A DNA stretch of 64,000 bases from Gemmatimonadota bacterium. Its GTDB lineage: Bacteria > JAAXHH01. Positions 24,953 to 34,510 of the stretch are shown here, piece after piece. Under the pieces are notes generated by a model. The model worked only from the letters and a program-made list of their open reading frames with translations, searched no databases and was not told the origin of the DNA. Numbering within the stretch: position 1 is the stretch's first letter; each line of letters starts with the position of its first letter. A program made the position numbers and the translations under genes. The stretch spans positions 124,001-188,000 of the forward strand of contig JAPPBT010000083.1 of the NCBI GenBank assembly GCA_026702745.1. The letters are read 5' to 3'.

Positions 24953-26089
24953 CTACTGCATGGATGCGATGAATCGGTCGAACAGGTAATTGGCGTCGTG
25001 CGGTCCCGGTGACGCTTCGGGGTGGTACTGTACCGAGAATACCGGAAACCGCCGGTGCCTGAGCCCTTCTAACGTCCGGTCATTCAGATTGATATGGGTC
25101 AGTTCCACCTCGGATTCGTCGAGGGAGTCGGCGTCGATGGCGAAGCCGTGGTTCTGGGCGGTGATTTCCACCCGGCCCGACTCGTTCTGCCTCACGGGCT
25201 GATTGGCGCCCCGGTGGCCGAACTTCAGCTTGAACCTTTCTCCACCAAGCGCCATGCCCAGTAACTGGTGACCGATGCAGATGCCGAATATGGGCTTCCG
25301 CTCGATCAGGACTTTCAACTCTTCAATGGCGTATTGAACGGCGCCCGGATCACCGGGACCGTTGGACAACATGATGCCGTCGGGGCTCAGCCGAAGCACC
25401 TGCTCGGCCGTGTAGTCCGCCGGCAGGACGAGCACCTGGCAGCCCCGACGCGCCAGGTTCCTCAGGATATTGTGCTTTACGCCGTAATCCATGACGACGA
25501 CCCGATAGGTCCCGGGTTCGTCAAAGCCGTCCCAGATTCTCTCCATATCGTTATCGGGAGGGTCCACGTAGATACGGCGATCTCCCTCCCACCGGTACGG
25601 CCGTTCCGTGGTCACTTCACGGACCAGGTCCTGGCCCACCATTCTGGGCACGGCCCTGGCCTGTTCTACGAGTGTGTCAGGGTCTGCCGCGCCGGAACTT
25701 ATCACGCCGCGCATGACCCCGTCGACGCGGAGCCTGCGGGTCAATGCCCGGGTATCTATTCCGGATATGCCTACAACGCCATGGTCGTCCAGGAAGCGGT
25801 CGAGACTGCCGGTCGAGCGCCAGTTGCTCGGGTTCCGCTGGTACTCCCGAACCACGAATCCTTCCACGTGGGGGTGGAGAGATTCCAGGTCGCCGGGATT
25901 CACGCCGTAATTCCCGATCAACGGGTAGGTCATGGTGACGATCTGACCTTTGTACGACGGGTCGGTCAATACCTCCTGGTATCCGATCATGCTGGTGTTG
26001 AAAACGACTTCTCCCACCTTTTTCCCGGTAGCGCCAAAGGATTCGCCTACGTAGACTGTGCCGTCTTCCAGGGCCAGCCATGCCTCCAT
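24953..26089 (-). CDS. carA: carbamoyl-phosphate synthase small subunit (CarA)
   Basis: Glutaminase subunit of carbamoyl-phosphate synthetase, supplying ammonia to CarB for arginine and pyrimidine synthesis (EC 6.3.5.5). The N-terminal domain is recognisable (NTSMIGYQEVLTDPSY). The class I amidotransferase domain has C271 in GICIGHQLLG and a His-x-Glu pair in YHPEASPGPHD. Length, 378 residues, is normal. AAGGAG precedes the ATG. carB is not adjacent, which is unusual since the two are often paired; a radical SAM gene follows instead. Confidence 0.95.
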   Translation of the reverse strand: MEAWLALEDGTVYVGESFGATGKKVGEVVFNTSMIGYQEVLTDPSYKGQIVTMTYPLIGNYGVNPGDLESLHPHVEGFVVREYQRNPSNWRSTGSLDRFLDDHGVVGISGIDTRALTRRLRVDGVMRGVISSGAADPDTLVEQARAVPRMVGQDLVREVTTERPYRWEGDRRIYVDPPDNDMERIWDGFDEPGTYRVVVMDYGVKHNILRNLARRGCQVLVLPADYTAEQVLRLSPDGIMLSNGPGDPGAVQYAIEELKVLIERKPIFGICIGHQLLGMALGGERFKLKFGHRGANQPVRQNESGRVEITAQNHGFAIDADSLDESEVELTHINLNDRTLEGLRHRRFPVFSVQYHPEASPGPHDANYLFDRFIASMQ

Positions 26090-26139
26090 AAACGCTCCTT
26101 CAGGGGGTTACCAGCGGGTTAGACCGGATATTGGAGATT

Positions 26140-26168
26140 ACGATACCCGTAACCGGCCGCCATGTCAA
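26140..26168 (-). promoter_or_regulatory. promoter for carA
   Basis: Minus strand: consensus TTGACA (26168-26163), 17-bp spacer, TATCGT (26145-26140). The start would fall near 26133, about 44 nt before the ATG. Confidence 0.55.
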
Positions 26169-26316
26169 GGAAAATCGCCCCGCGGCACCCCGTTCCGCAC
26201 CCCGGAATGCCTGCCCGTCCAAGGGGCTGCAACGCCAGGACGATTCGCCCCGCGGCGCCCCCGTCCCGGGCCCGCGTATCCCTGGCACGAGACCGCCGAT
26301 CGCCCGCTGATATCGC

Positions 26317-26345
26317 TTTACGGGCTGCGTCGCCAAAGGTATATT
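26317..26345 (+). promoter_or_regulatory. promoter for the batA-like / hflX pair
   Basis: TTTACG (26317-26322), 17-bp spacer, TATATT (26340-26345). The start near 26352 leaves a short leader that includes the GGAGG ribosome site before the ATG at 26371. Confidence 0.45.
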
Positions 26346-26370
26346 ACCAGACCCCCGTGGAGGACGCAGA

Positions 26371-28620
26371 ATGACCTTTCTGAACGCGTTGATGCTGTTT
26401 GGGCTCGTTGCGGTCGCCGTACCGATCATCCTGCACCTGTTTCACCGCCAGCGAGTCTCCACCGTCGATTTCAGCTCCGTCATTTTTATCAGGGATCACC
26501 ATATGCAACGGTCCCGGGCCCTGAGGCTCCGGGAACTCCTGTTGCTTCTGTTGCGGACGCTCATCATCCTGCTCCTGGTGCTGGCTTTCGCAAGGCCGGT
26601 CATCGAAGGCCTGGCGGGTGCCTTGCTGGGCAGCAGCGTCGAGCAGCGGTCGGTCTTCGCCATCGTTCTGGACAATTCGTACAGCATGGGCGCCGGACGC
26701 TACGGGGATACGCCGTTCAATGCCGCCAGGGCCGAGGCTGAACGCATCGTGGACGCGATGCAGCAGGGCGACGAAGGCCTGATCATACTGACGGCCGCGC
26801 CGCCCGAGGCCGTCCCGCCCGTTCCCACGGACCGGACCGCGGCGCTTGCGGCGCGCCTGGCGGAAGCGGAAGTATCCGAAAGTTCGGGGGACATCGCCGG
26901 CGCCGTACGTCTCGCACGCCGGAAACTGTCCGGCATCGTATCGGCGCATAAGAGCATTTACCTCCTATCGGATTTGCAGCGAAGCGACTGGGGGCAACTG
27001 GCTGAATCGGTTACAGAATCCGCATCGGAGGCGACTTCTGAATCGCGAGCGCCGATCTACCTCTACCCCTTCGAGACGGGGGCCGTGGACAACGCCAGCA
27101 TCGACGAGGTCTCCGTCAGCGAGGGCCTGCTGATCCGCAATCAACCGGAACGGTTTGTCGCGACCATCACCTACCGAAACGGTCTTTCGGAGGGCATAAA
27201 TCGGACCCGGGAAGTCCGGCTCGTCATGAACGGCCTGAACCGGGACAGCCGCCAGGTAACGGCCGAAGCGGGCGCAGCAGGTTCCGTGCAGTTCAACGTC
27301 GTCATCGACACGCCGGGCAGGTATTCCGGTTACGTGGAACTGGACGAGGATGATGTCACGGCCGACAACCGGCGATATTTCACCCTCGTGGTGCCGGACG
27401 CTTTTGGCGTTACCGCTGTCGGACAGAGTGAATCCAGTTATTTCATCGAGCAGGTACTGAAGCCGTCTGGCGGATTGGTCACGCCCGTGGACGTGCAGAC
27501 TGCATCCGGCGATGTGTTGAACAGCGATCTTCACGATAGGGGTGTGCTGATCGTGGACGGCGGCGTGGAACTGACGGCGGCGCGGCTTTCCAGCCTGGAG
27601 CGTTACGTGTCCTCCGGGGGCGGCGTACTGGTCTTTCTCGGTAAGGGACTGGATCCGTCCGCTTATGTGAACGATTTCTTCACCGGCGTCTTCGACTGCT
27701 CGATCACGGAACGAAGGGGAACACCCGGCAGCAAATCCTCCTTTCAGCGGATGGACCAGGTCGATTTCGAGCACCCCGTGTTTCGGTTCGACGGCCGATA
27801 CGCCGAATCCCTGTCGACCGGCGAGGCCAGGTTCTACGCGTCCTATGCCGTCGATGCGGGCCTCGGAGCACGGGTCATCGCGCGGTTCATGGACGGAACG
27901 CCGGCGGTCCTCGAGGGACGGTCCGGCAACGGCCGCGCACTGTTGGTCACTTCCGACTTGAACACTGGTTGGAGCGACCTAGCGTTGCGCAGCGCGTTTG
28001 TACCGTTCATGCATCGAAGCGTACGATACCTGCATCCGTCGGTGACGGTTGCCGAAGGGGGTCACCTGGCAGGAGAACCCATCGTACGGCCCGTGACTGA
28101 TTTACCGGCAGACACCGGCCTCTACCTCGAGTACCCCTCGGGACATACCGAGTCGGTCAATGCCCGGGCAGGACGCCACGGGATAACGGTGGAAGTACCG
28201 GACACGAAACAGCCTGGCGTGTATGCGTTGTGGGACGGTGACACCGTCGTACAGGCCTTCGCGGTAAACCCGGACACTCGGGAATCGGACCTGGCCCGGT
28301 TTACGCCGGAAGAGGCGGCCGGGTTGTTCGGCGACGAAGAGGATGTCGTGATCATGAATCCGGCGGACACCCCGGACGTCCCCCGCGACGGGACTTTCGG
28401 CGCCGCGGGCGGATATGAGATCTGGAAGTCATTGATTGTCTTCGCTATGGCGCTCATATTGGCGGAATACTGGCTGTCGGCATCGCGATCCGGGCGGACC
28501 GGGCGGACCGGGCGGACCGGGCGATCCGGGCGTACCGGGCGGACCGAGCAAACCGGGCGGACTGGGCGGACTGAGCGGACTGGGTGGACTGGGCGGAGCA
28601 TGGACCGGAGAAAAGTGTAG
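26371..28620 (+). CDS. BatA/von Willebrand factor A-domain membrane protein
   Basis: A 749-residue inner-membrane protein. Residues 1-80 are the BatA N-terminal module: two helices around HLFHRQRVSTVDFSS and LRLRELLLLLLR. A von Willebrand A domain starts at about 94, with the metal-site motif D101-N-S103-Y-S105. The long middle is beta-rich, and a C-terminal helix near residue 690 anchors the protein. The tail from about 707 is a simple Arg-Thr-Gly repeat encoded by a 9-bp minisatellite. Such proteins are known from aerotolerance (Bat) loci with MoxR ATPases; no moxR is present here. hflX follows after 6 bp. Confidence 0.8.
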   Translation: MTFLNALMLFGLVAVAVPIILHLFHRQRVSTVDFSSVIFIRDHHMQRSRALRLRELLLLLLRTLIILLLVLAFARPVIEGLAGALLGSSVEQRSVFAIVLDNSYSMGAGRYGDTPFNAARAEAERIVDAMQQGDEGLIILTAAPPEAVPPVPTDRTAALAARLAEAEVSESSGDIAGAVRLARRKLSGIVSAHKSIYLLSDLQRSDWGQLAESVTESASEATSESRAPIYLYPFETGAVDNASIDEVSVSEGLLIRNQPERFVATITYRNGLSEGINRTREVRLVMNGLNRDSRQVTAEAGAAGSVQFNVVIDTPGRYSGYVELDEDDVTADNRRYFTLVVPDAFGVTAVGQSESSYFIEQVLKPSGGLVTPVDVQTASGDVLNSDLHDRGVLIVDGGVELTAARLSSLERYVSSGGGVLVFLGKGLDPSAYVNDFFTGVFDCSITERRGTPGSKSSFQRMDQVDFEHPVFRFDGRYAESLSTGEARFYASYAVDAGLGARVIARFMDGTPAVLEGRSGNGRALLVTSDLNTGWSDLALRSAFVPFMHRSVRYLHPSVTVAEGGHLAGEPIVRPVTDLPADTGLYLEYPSGHTESVNARAGRHGITVEVPDTKQPGVYALWDGDTVVQAFAVNPDTRESDLARFTPEEAAGLFGDEEDVVIMNPADTPDVPRDGTFGAAGGYEIWKSLIVFAMALILAEYWLSASRSGRTGRTGRTGRSGRTGRTEQTGRTGRTERTGWTGRSMDRRKV
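28490..28597. repeat. 9-bp minisatellite, twelve copies, at the 3' end of the BatA-like gene
   Basis: Twelve units of ccgggcgga type (108 bp) encode a basic Arg-Thr-Gly tail after the last membrane helix. The first units are nearly perfect and later ones drift to ctgggcgga. Confidence 0.95.
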
Positions 28621-28626
28621 CCACCT

Positions 28627-29934
28627 ATGCGCGAAATGCACGAAATACCCCGAAACAACCGTGAACGCGCCTTGTTGGTCGGCATGGTGCCCTCAAAAGA
28701 AAGGGTCGGCGAGATGGAGGAGTCGCTCGACGAACTCGCCCTGCTGGCCGATACCGCGGGCGCGGAGATCGTCGATCGGATGATCCAGGTCCGCAGCGCC
28801 ATGCATCCGGCGTACTATATCGGAACCGGAAAGGCCCGTTCGATCGCCGAAATGTGCGAGGCGGAAGAAATCGATCTCGTTATTTTTGACGACGACCTCA
28901 CCCCAGCGCAGGTCAGGAACCTGGACCGCGTGATCGAACGGCGCATTCTGGACCGCAGCGGACTGATACTCGATATTTTCGCCTCGCGGGCGAAGTCGAA
29001 GCAGGCCAAGCTGCAGGTTGAACTCGCCCAGTTGCAGTACATGATGCCGCGGCTGACGCGGCAATGGGACCACCTGTCGCGGCAGGAAGGCGGCGTGGCG
29101 GCCGGATCGGGTGGCGCCATCGGTGTCCGGGGGCCCGGCGAGACGCAACTGGAGATCGACCGCCGGTTGATACGCGGACGCATTACCCACCTGCGCAGGA
29201 ACCTAGAGCACGTGGCCGCTTCCTATCACCGGCAGCGACAACGGCGCAGCGACATGTTCTGTATCGCGCTGATCGGGTATACCAATGCCGGCAAGTCAAC
29301 GATTTTCAATGGCTTCACCGAGGCGGGCACGCTGATCGAGGACAGGCTGTTCGCCACCCTCGACGCGACCACGCGCGTGATCAACGTGACCCCGGGCCAA
29401 CCTGTTCTGCTTTCGGATACGGTGGGATTCATTCGGAAACTGCCCCACCACCTGATCGCATCCTTCAAAAGCACGCTGACCGAGGTCTACGACGCGGACC
29501 TGCTGGTACACGTGGTAGACGGCAGCCATCCCAACCACGCGGAACACATTGTGACGGTGAACCAGGTACTGGCGGAGCTGGGCGTTTCCGATCTCCCGCT
29601 GCTGCTGGTCTTCAACAAGACGGATCAGCTGGAGAGCCCGGACGCCCTGGAATTCCTGGAGCTTTCCTATCCCGACGCCATCACGATGTCCGCTCTGGAT
29701 CCCGGTGACGTGGAGCGTCTGCGCCAGGCGATTTCAGTCAGGGTCGACCGTCATCGCGTGGATGTGGAACTACTGATTCCCTACGAAAACGGACACGCCG
29801 TTTCAATGGTATATGAGTCGGGGGAAGTCCTGCACCGGGAGGACGAACCGGAGGGCGTCCGCCTCACGGTACGCATGATGCCGTCCGTTGCCGGCCGTCT
29901 CGGCAAGACGCTGGATGCATTTGTCTGCAGATAA
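28627..29934 (+). CDS. hflX: ribosome-associated GTPase HflX
   Basis: A 435-residue GTPase of the Obg-HflX group that binds the 50S subunit and splits stalled or hibernating ribosomes. The N-terminal HflX domain and a coiled region (SRQEGGVAAGSGGAIGVRGP, then GETQLEIDRR) precede the G domain: G1 GYTNAGKST at 217-225, G3 DTVGF, G4 NKTD. The length matches the family. It starts 6 bp after the BatA-like gene, so expression is probably coupled. Confidence 0.95.
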   Translation: MREMHEIPRNNRERALLVGMVPSKERVGEMEESLDELALLADTAGAEIVDRMIQVRSAMHPAYYIGTGKARSIAEMCEAEEIDLVIFDDDLTPAQVRNLDRVIERRILDRSGLILDIFASRAKSKQAKLQVELAQLQYMMPRLTRQWDHLSRQEGGVAAGSGGAIGVRGPGETQLEIDRRLIRGRITHLRRNLEHVAASYHRQRQRRSDMFCIALIGYTNAGKSTIFNGFTEAGTLIEDRLFATLDATTRVINVTPGQPVLLSDTVGFIRKLPHHLIASFKSTLTEVYDADLLVHVVDGSHPNHAEHIVTVNQVLAELGVSDLPLLLVFNKTDQLESPDALEFLELSYPDAITMSALDPGDVERLRQAISVRVDRHRVDVELLIPYENGHAVSMVYESGEVLHREDEPEGVRLTVRMMPSVAGRLGKTLDAFVCR

Positions 29935-29954
29935 GTGGGAATGAGCGCCGCGTT

Positions 29955-30028
29955 CAGGGATTGCCCTGGGCGCTCCGGGGTTGCCCGGGCATTCAGGGCT
30001 TGCCCGGGGCTCAGGGTTTGCCCGGGTC
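29955..30028. repeat. 18-20 bp tandem repeat, four copies, across a stop codon
   Basis: Copies of the form cagggnttgcccggg begin at 29955, 29975, 29994 and 30012. The rightmost holds the final codons of the GWxTD gene; its stop codon (30011-30013) sits at the copy boundary. The rest fills the convergent gap after hflX. Confidence 0.85.
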
Positions 30029-31603
30029 GGTTTCGGGAGCACTGAGAGGTACGGGCAGGTTCGGTTGGCCGAAACCTCCGTGATCCATAATCTGGCTCAT
30101 GTCGATGAGGAGCAGGTCTTGCCGCCAGTTCGGGTTGAATAGCTCTCCCCGCGCCGAGGAATGCATCATTTCGTACCTGCCGATGTTCCGACGATCACCG
30201 AAAACGAAGAAATGACGTCCTCCTTCCGAAGTCCGCGAAGGATCACCCTGGACGCCTTCCGTGTAGTACCATATCTGGTAGGATTTCATGATGTTGTCGG
30301 AATCGTGGCGCTCGATTTCCTCCGGCTGTCCGTACCTGATGAAAACCGAGCCCCGGTCGCTTTCCGCCCCGCCCAGTTGATAGTCGGCATAGGAGAACCG
30401 TTCGTTGAACACCATCATGGATTCGTTCTCCGGAGTCTCGGGTGTCGGGTCCCGCATGCGCCAGAAAGCGATCAGGAATTCGGTCTTGCCTTCGAGGTCG
30501 AGATTGTCGTAAAGGTCGCGTTCCCGCTTGGAGGCGATGATGGCCAGCTGCCTGCGTCCCCGTTTTGCCTGTTCCTCGGTCAGGACCGTGGCGGGCGGCG
30601 GTGGCGGCGGTGGCTGGACAATCTCGAAGACGGAGGAACGGGTCGCTTCAGTCCCGGCCCGTGTGTCCCAGACCTTGATATCCAGGGTGTAGATACCTTC
30701 CGGGAAGGTCATGTAGTCCAGGACGATCACGTCCAGGCCATCGGATCCCGATACCATCCGGTTCTTCCTGGGAGGAAGTGGAAACGTCATCTCGTTGGCA
30801 TGACTGGTTACCGAAGGGTAGATGTCGTAGGTCGCCTCGTCGGTCGCCGAATCCGGGGTCAGGTTGTACATCTCGAAATACAGGAACAGGTTTCGCGGCT
30901 TGTAGTTGCCGTCTTCAGGCATTTCGATCCATTTTTCAAATATCCGCAAGGGATTGGGCAGCACCAGCAGGCCGTTTTTCGTGAACCGGTTCTGCTCCTG
31001 CGCTTGCTGTATGAGCGTGGAGAACTGCAGGTCGCTTACCGAAAGTTCCGGTGCGTCAAGCGGCAGGGCGACAAAAGGTTTCTCGGCTTCGCCAGAGCGC
31101 CTGGAATTGAGGTCGGTCACGATGGCCTTCGCCCGGTACGTGCCCGGGGCGACGCCCGCGGCGATCTGTTCCAGTACCACTCTTTCCTCGCCTCTTCGAG
31201 TGATGACGACGGGCCGGTCCGTCTGGTATTCCCTTTTATAAACCGACTGGAAGACGGCGTTGTCCTGCTCGTCGATGATGGACAGATCGATCTCAAAGGG
31301 GGCGACGTAGACACCGTTATCTTTTTCTTCAAGCGTAAAACCGCTCGGACGGCACAGGAAATAGAACTCCAGGTAGGTCTGTCCTTCCTGTCCCCTGAAA
31401 CCGCTCACGTCCACGGAAAAATCGATTTCGCCTGTGCTGTTCGCCGGCACGAGGAGGGGGTCGCCTCCGGCGCCGGTGGAGTCCGCTTCCGCCGCTGCGT
31501 CGGGATCTGCCTCCGGCACGGCGGGATCCTGTTCCTGTGCGTGAGCGGACCAGGCGATGAGCAGGCAGATCAGGCAGGCTATACGGCTGTAGTGTCGAAT
31601 CAC
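30011..31603 (-). CDS. GWxTD domain-containing secreted protein
   Basis: A 530-residue protein with an N-terminal signal peptide (IACLICLLIAWSAHA) for export. The C-terminal 150 residues carry the GWxTD-domain hallmarks: a block around FLIAFWRMRDPTPETPENE, then RFSYADYQLGGAESDRGSVF and IRYGQPEEIERHD. The domain is common in Gemmatimonadetes, Acidobacteria and FCB-group genomes and its function is unknown. The middle is beta-rich, possibly Ig-like, with a poly-proline hinge before the domain. An inverted repeat lies 28 bp upstream of the start. Confidence 0.85.
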   Translation of the reverse strand: MIRHYSRIACLICLLIAWSAHAQEQDPAVPEADPDAAAEADSTGAGGDPLLVPANSTGEIDFSVDVSGFRGQEGQTYLEFYFLCRPSGFTLEEKDNGVYVAPFEIDLSIIDEQDNAVFQSVYKREYQTDRPVVITRRGEERVVLEQIAAGVAPGTYRAKAIVTDLNSRRSGEAEKPFVALPLDAPELSVSDLQFSTLIQQAQEQNRFTKNGLLVLPNPLRIFEKWIEMPEDGNYKPRNLFLYFEMYNLTPDSATDEATYDIYPSVTSHANEMTFPLPPRKNRMVSGSDGLDVIVLDYMTFPEGIYTLDIKVWDTRAGTEATRSSVFEIVQPPPPPPPATVLTEEQAKRGRRQLAIIASKRERDLYDNLDLEGKTEFLIAFWRMRDPTPETPENESMMVFNERFSYADYQLGGAESDRGSVFIRYGQPEEIERHDSDNIMKSYQIWYYTEGVQGDPSRTSEGGRHFFVFGDRRNIGRYEMMHSSARGELFNPNWRQDLLLIDMSQIMDHGGFGQPNLPVPLSAPETDPGKP

Positions 31604-31630
31604 TTCGGGGTTCTCCGGTTCGGTGTCGTA

Positions 31631-31659
31631 CCGGGTTCCCGATCATCGCGAGAACCCGG
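31631..31659. promoter_or_regulatory. inverted repeat upstream of the GWxTD gene
   Basis: CCGGGTTC (31631-31638) pairs with GAACCCGG (31652-31659) around a 13-base loop, 28 bp upstream of the start at 31603. It could be an operator or a leader hairpin. Confidence 0.45.
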
Positions 31660-31850
31660 CCGCCGGATTTCATGCCGTTTTAAGGATACCGATTGACTTG
31701 GGGATCCCGGGATAACAATCTATGATATCCCACGGCCATGAGCGGCTGTGTGCTGAACTGTATACGTAATGTAAGGATTTATGTGGTGACGGGCAACCTG
31801 TTTGTCGGTTCAGAGTGGTTCGCTCGGCCCATGTTGCGCGGGAGGGTCCC

Positions 31851-32816
31851 ATGCTGAGGCTCTGGTCGGATCGAACCGTTCCTCCCGGTATCCGTACGGA
31901 GTTCGACGACCGGCTGCTCGTCCACGGTTCGGCGGAAGCTTCGCCCGATGATCCGCTGCGGGACCTGCCCGGTGCCCACGCGATCGTCGCCGGCGCCCGA
32001 CGAAACTACGATGGCGGCTTTCTGGACCGGTATCCGGACGTGAAGGTCATCTGCAGGACGGGAATCGGCATCGACAACATTGTCGTTCCGGATGCCACGG
32101 AACGGGGTGTCGCCATCTGCCATACACCGGAAGGCCCCACCGTATCCACCGCGGAAACGGCGATTGCACTGATCCTGTCCACGGTCAAGCAGATCAAGCG
32201 AGTTTCCGGCGAATTCGCGGAACGTCCCGGGAAGGACTACCTGTCAGGCTACCAGGGCATGGAGGTCTTCGGACGGACGCTGGGCCTGATCGGGCTGGGA
32301 CGCATCGGCGGCCGGGTCGCGGAACTGGCCGCCGCCCTGGGCATGCGGGTCGTGGCCTACGATCCCTATATCGAGACGGAGCGGGCGTCGGAGATGGGTA
32401 TCGAACGGGCGGATCGGATCGAGGACGTGCTGGCCCGGTCGGACGTCGTCTCCCTCCACGCGCCGCTCACGGAGGAAACCCGCCGGCTGATGGACGGAAA
32501 ACGCTTCGCGCAAATGAAGCCGGGCGCGTTCTTCGTCAACGTTTCGCGGGGCGGACTCGTGGACGAAGAGGCCCTTTGCGCCGCCCTCGACCGGGGTCAT
32601 CTCGCCGGGGCCGCCCTGGATGTCTTCGATCCCGAACCGCCGTCCCCTGGGAACCCGCTGTTCCACCGCGCCGACGTCGTCGTCACCCCGCATATCGCCG
32701 GCGTAACGGTCGCGAGCCGGGAACGCATGTGGCACATGGCGCTGACCATGGCCCTCCAGGTATGGAACGGCCAGCGGCCGGACCACATCGTCAATCCGGA
32801 AGTCCTGCCCGGCTGA
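31851..32816 (+). CDS. D-2-hydroxyacid dehydrogenase (phosphoglycerate dehydrogenase family)
   Basis: A 321-residue NAD-dependent 2-hydroxyacid dehydrogenase. Substrate-domain residues include CRTGIGIDNI. The NAD-binding glycines are in LIGLGRIGGRV, and the catalytic Arg, Glu and His appear in NVSRGGLVDE, DVFDPEPP and TPHIAG. There is no ACT domain, so it resembles glyoxylate or hydroxypyruvate reductases as much as SerA. The ATG at 31851 has GGGAGG 5-6 bases upstream and was preferred to a GTG at 31815. A TATGAT with weak -35 at about 31698-31726 may drive it. Confidence 0.88.
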   Translation: MLRLWSDRTVPPGIRTEFDDRLLVHGSAEASPDDPLRDLPGAHAIVAGARRNYDGGFLDRYPDVKVICRTGIGIDNIVVPDATERGVAICHTPEGPTVSTAETAIALILSTVKQIKRVSGEFAERPGKDYLSGYQGMEVFGRTLGLIGLGRIGGRVAELAAALGMRVVAYDPYIETERASEMGIERADRIEDVLARSDVVSLHAPLTEETRRLMDGKRFAQMKPGAFFVNVSRGGLVDEEALCAALDRGHLAGAALDVFDPEPPSPGNPLFHRADVVVTPHIAGVTVASRERMWHMALTMALQVWNGQRPDHIVNPEVLPG

Positions 32817-32885
32817 GCCCGGTCAGCCACGCACGTTGCGGGCAGTACCGGATCTGGCCGCACGACGGAACCGATCCTGAAACAC

Positions 32886-33629
32886 CTACCTGAAGACCTG
32901 GACGTCGGCCGCCCGGGGCGCGTCCACGCCGTGCTTCATGCGCATGATCTCCTTCTGGCGGTCCGTAAGCAGGCCGTACCATTCAGCGGGAAACCCTTCG
33001 TGGGGATCGTACTGGAACATGAGCATGCGTTTCCGATAGTGGGCGAAGAGGGCGTGCCGGTTCGCGGTGCCGCGGTTGGCCCCGCCCGCGTGCCAGCACT
33101 GGCCGTTGAAGACCAGCACGCTGCCCGCGGGAGCGGCCGGCTGCACGTAGTACTTCACGTCGGTATTGCTGGCGGGATGGGGAAGCCCGCATCGGTGGGT
33201 GCCGGGCACGACCCGGGTCCCGCCGTTTTCCGGCGAGAAACCGTCCAGCATCCACACCGTGTTCATCATGACCGGAGAGGCCATGTTGAGCATTTCGGCC
33301 GGGATGTCGCTGTGAAAGCCCTGGTCGCCGTCCCCCGGACGCACGATGCGGCTGTTCAGGCTACCGAGGATCAGCGACGGCTCGAGGTAGTGCTCGAGGA
33401 TGGGCAGAATGCGGGGATGGTCGATGACCGGAAAGAAGATCGGGTCCAGGGTAGGCAGGTTGGCGACATGCCGGCAGGAACCCTCGCCTTCCCGTTCTTC
33501 ACCGACCTCATCGCTAAGGCGTATCAGTACCCGGCGCATCGATTCGACCTGCTCGGCGGATAATACGCGCTCCACGACCGTGAATCCGTACAGGTCCAGC
33601 TCGTAAACGGCGTTTTCGAACTCGGTCAT
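32886..33629 (-). CDS. phytanoyl-CoA dioxygenase (PhyH) family protein
   Basis: A 247-residue Fe(II)/2-oxoglutarate-dependent oxygenase. The iron-binding H106-S-D108 and distal H180 (NGQCWHAGG) are visible, with a nearby Arg (NRHALF) expected to bind 2-oxoglutarate. The family hydroxylates or halogenates diverse small molecules; the substrate is unknown. It follows a second PhyH gene with a 2-bp gap, so the two are translationally coupled. Confidence 0.85.
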   Translation of the reverse strand: MTEFENAVYELDLYGFTVVERVLSAEQVESMRRVLIRLSDEVGEEREGEGSCRHVANLPTLDPIFFPVIDHPRILPILEHYLEPSLILGSLNSRIVRPGDGDQGFHSDIPAEMLNMASPVMMNTVWMLDGFSPENGGTRVVPGTHRCGLPHPASNTDVKYYVQPAAPAGSVLVFNGQCWHAGGANRGTANRHALFAHYRKRMLMFQYDPHEGFPAEWYGLLTDRQKEIMRMKHGVDAPRAADVQVFR

Positions 33630-33631
33630 GG

Positions 33632-34417
33632 CTACTCCAGGAAAGCGCCGGGTATGCGCGTGTTGTCGTACTCCGCGTCCGCGTCCCGGGCCAGGATCGG
33701 TCCGGGGACTTCATCCGTCCAGTAGTCCGGTACGGTGGCCGGGCGCATGTGCCAGCCCAGGAGCAATGTTCGACGGCTTGCGCTGTTGTTTCCCCGGGCC
33801 GAGTGTAACAGCCGCGCTTCGCCGATCACGAGATCGCCGGCATGGACGGGTACGTCGATGGCGCCGGGGTGATCGCCAAACATATGGGAGTCTTTCTCAT
33901 CCGCGAACCAGGCAGTCTGTTGATGCGGCGCTTCCACCTGTCCGTGCAGCGGTATGCGCTTCATGTGCGTACCCGGGATCACACGGAAACAGCCGTTTAC
34001 ACGGTCCGTGTCCACCAGGTAATAGGATAGGAATAGCTGCTGCGGCCAGGGCGCAAGGCTTAAGGGGTCGTTCCAGGTATCCCAGTCCTGGTGCCAGTAC
34101 AGAGGCGGTCCGCCGGGCGGCTTGCTCAATACGTGGATAGTCCCGTTGGGCGTGAAATCATCCAGCCTCATGGCCCGCATCCAGGCCCTCGTCGCGGGCC
34201 AGTCCAGCAGCCTGCGCATCACGGCGTTCGCACAGGTATCCACGTGGATGTCAGATCCCTGGTAGTGCCATTCGGGCTGGTATTCCGCGGAATCCAGCAA
34301 CCGGTCCGATTCCCGGCGGAGTTCGCCCAGGAACTCAGTCGACAACACGCCTTCGATGTGGCAGTACCCGTCCCGGGTCAACTGCTCACGTTTTATGTCA
34401 CCCTGCTCCCTGGTCAT
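33632..34417 (-). CDS. phytanoyl-CoA dioxygenase (PhyH) family protein
   Basis: A 261-residue Fe(II)/2-oxoglutarate oxygenase with iron site H109-Q-D111 (YWHQDWDTW) and a distal His in RLLHSARGN. It is only distantly similar to the adjacent PhyH protein, so the pair is not a recent duplication. Two adjacent, divergent PhyH genes beside a sugar isomerase suggest sequential oxidation of one substrate, but this is inference. Confidence 0.85.
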   Translation of the reverse strand: MTREQGDIKREQLTRDGYCHIEGVLSTEFLGELRRESDRLLDSAEYQPEWHYQGSDIHVDTCANAVMRRLLDWPATRAWMRAMRLDDFTPNGTIHVLSKPPGGPPLYWHQDWDTWNDPLSLAPWPQQLFLSYYLVDTDRVNGCFRVIPGTHMKRIPLHGQVEAPHQQTAWFADEKDSHMFGDHPGAIDVPVHAGDLVIGEARLLHSARGNNSASRRTLLLGWHMRPATVPDYWTDEVPGPILARDADAEYDNTRIPGAFLE

Positions 34418-34510
34418 ATCCTGGATTCCATCCTCGTCCGTACGTGATCGGCTTCGTCACACGGCCTGCCCGGTCACTCGGCTGGCTCAATCTCACGTTC
34501 GGCCGGAATT

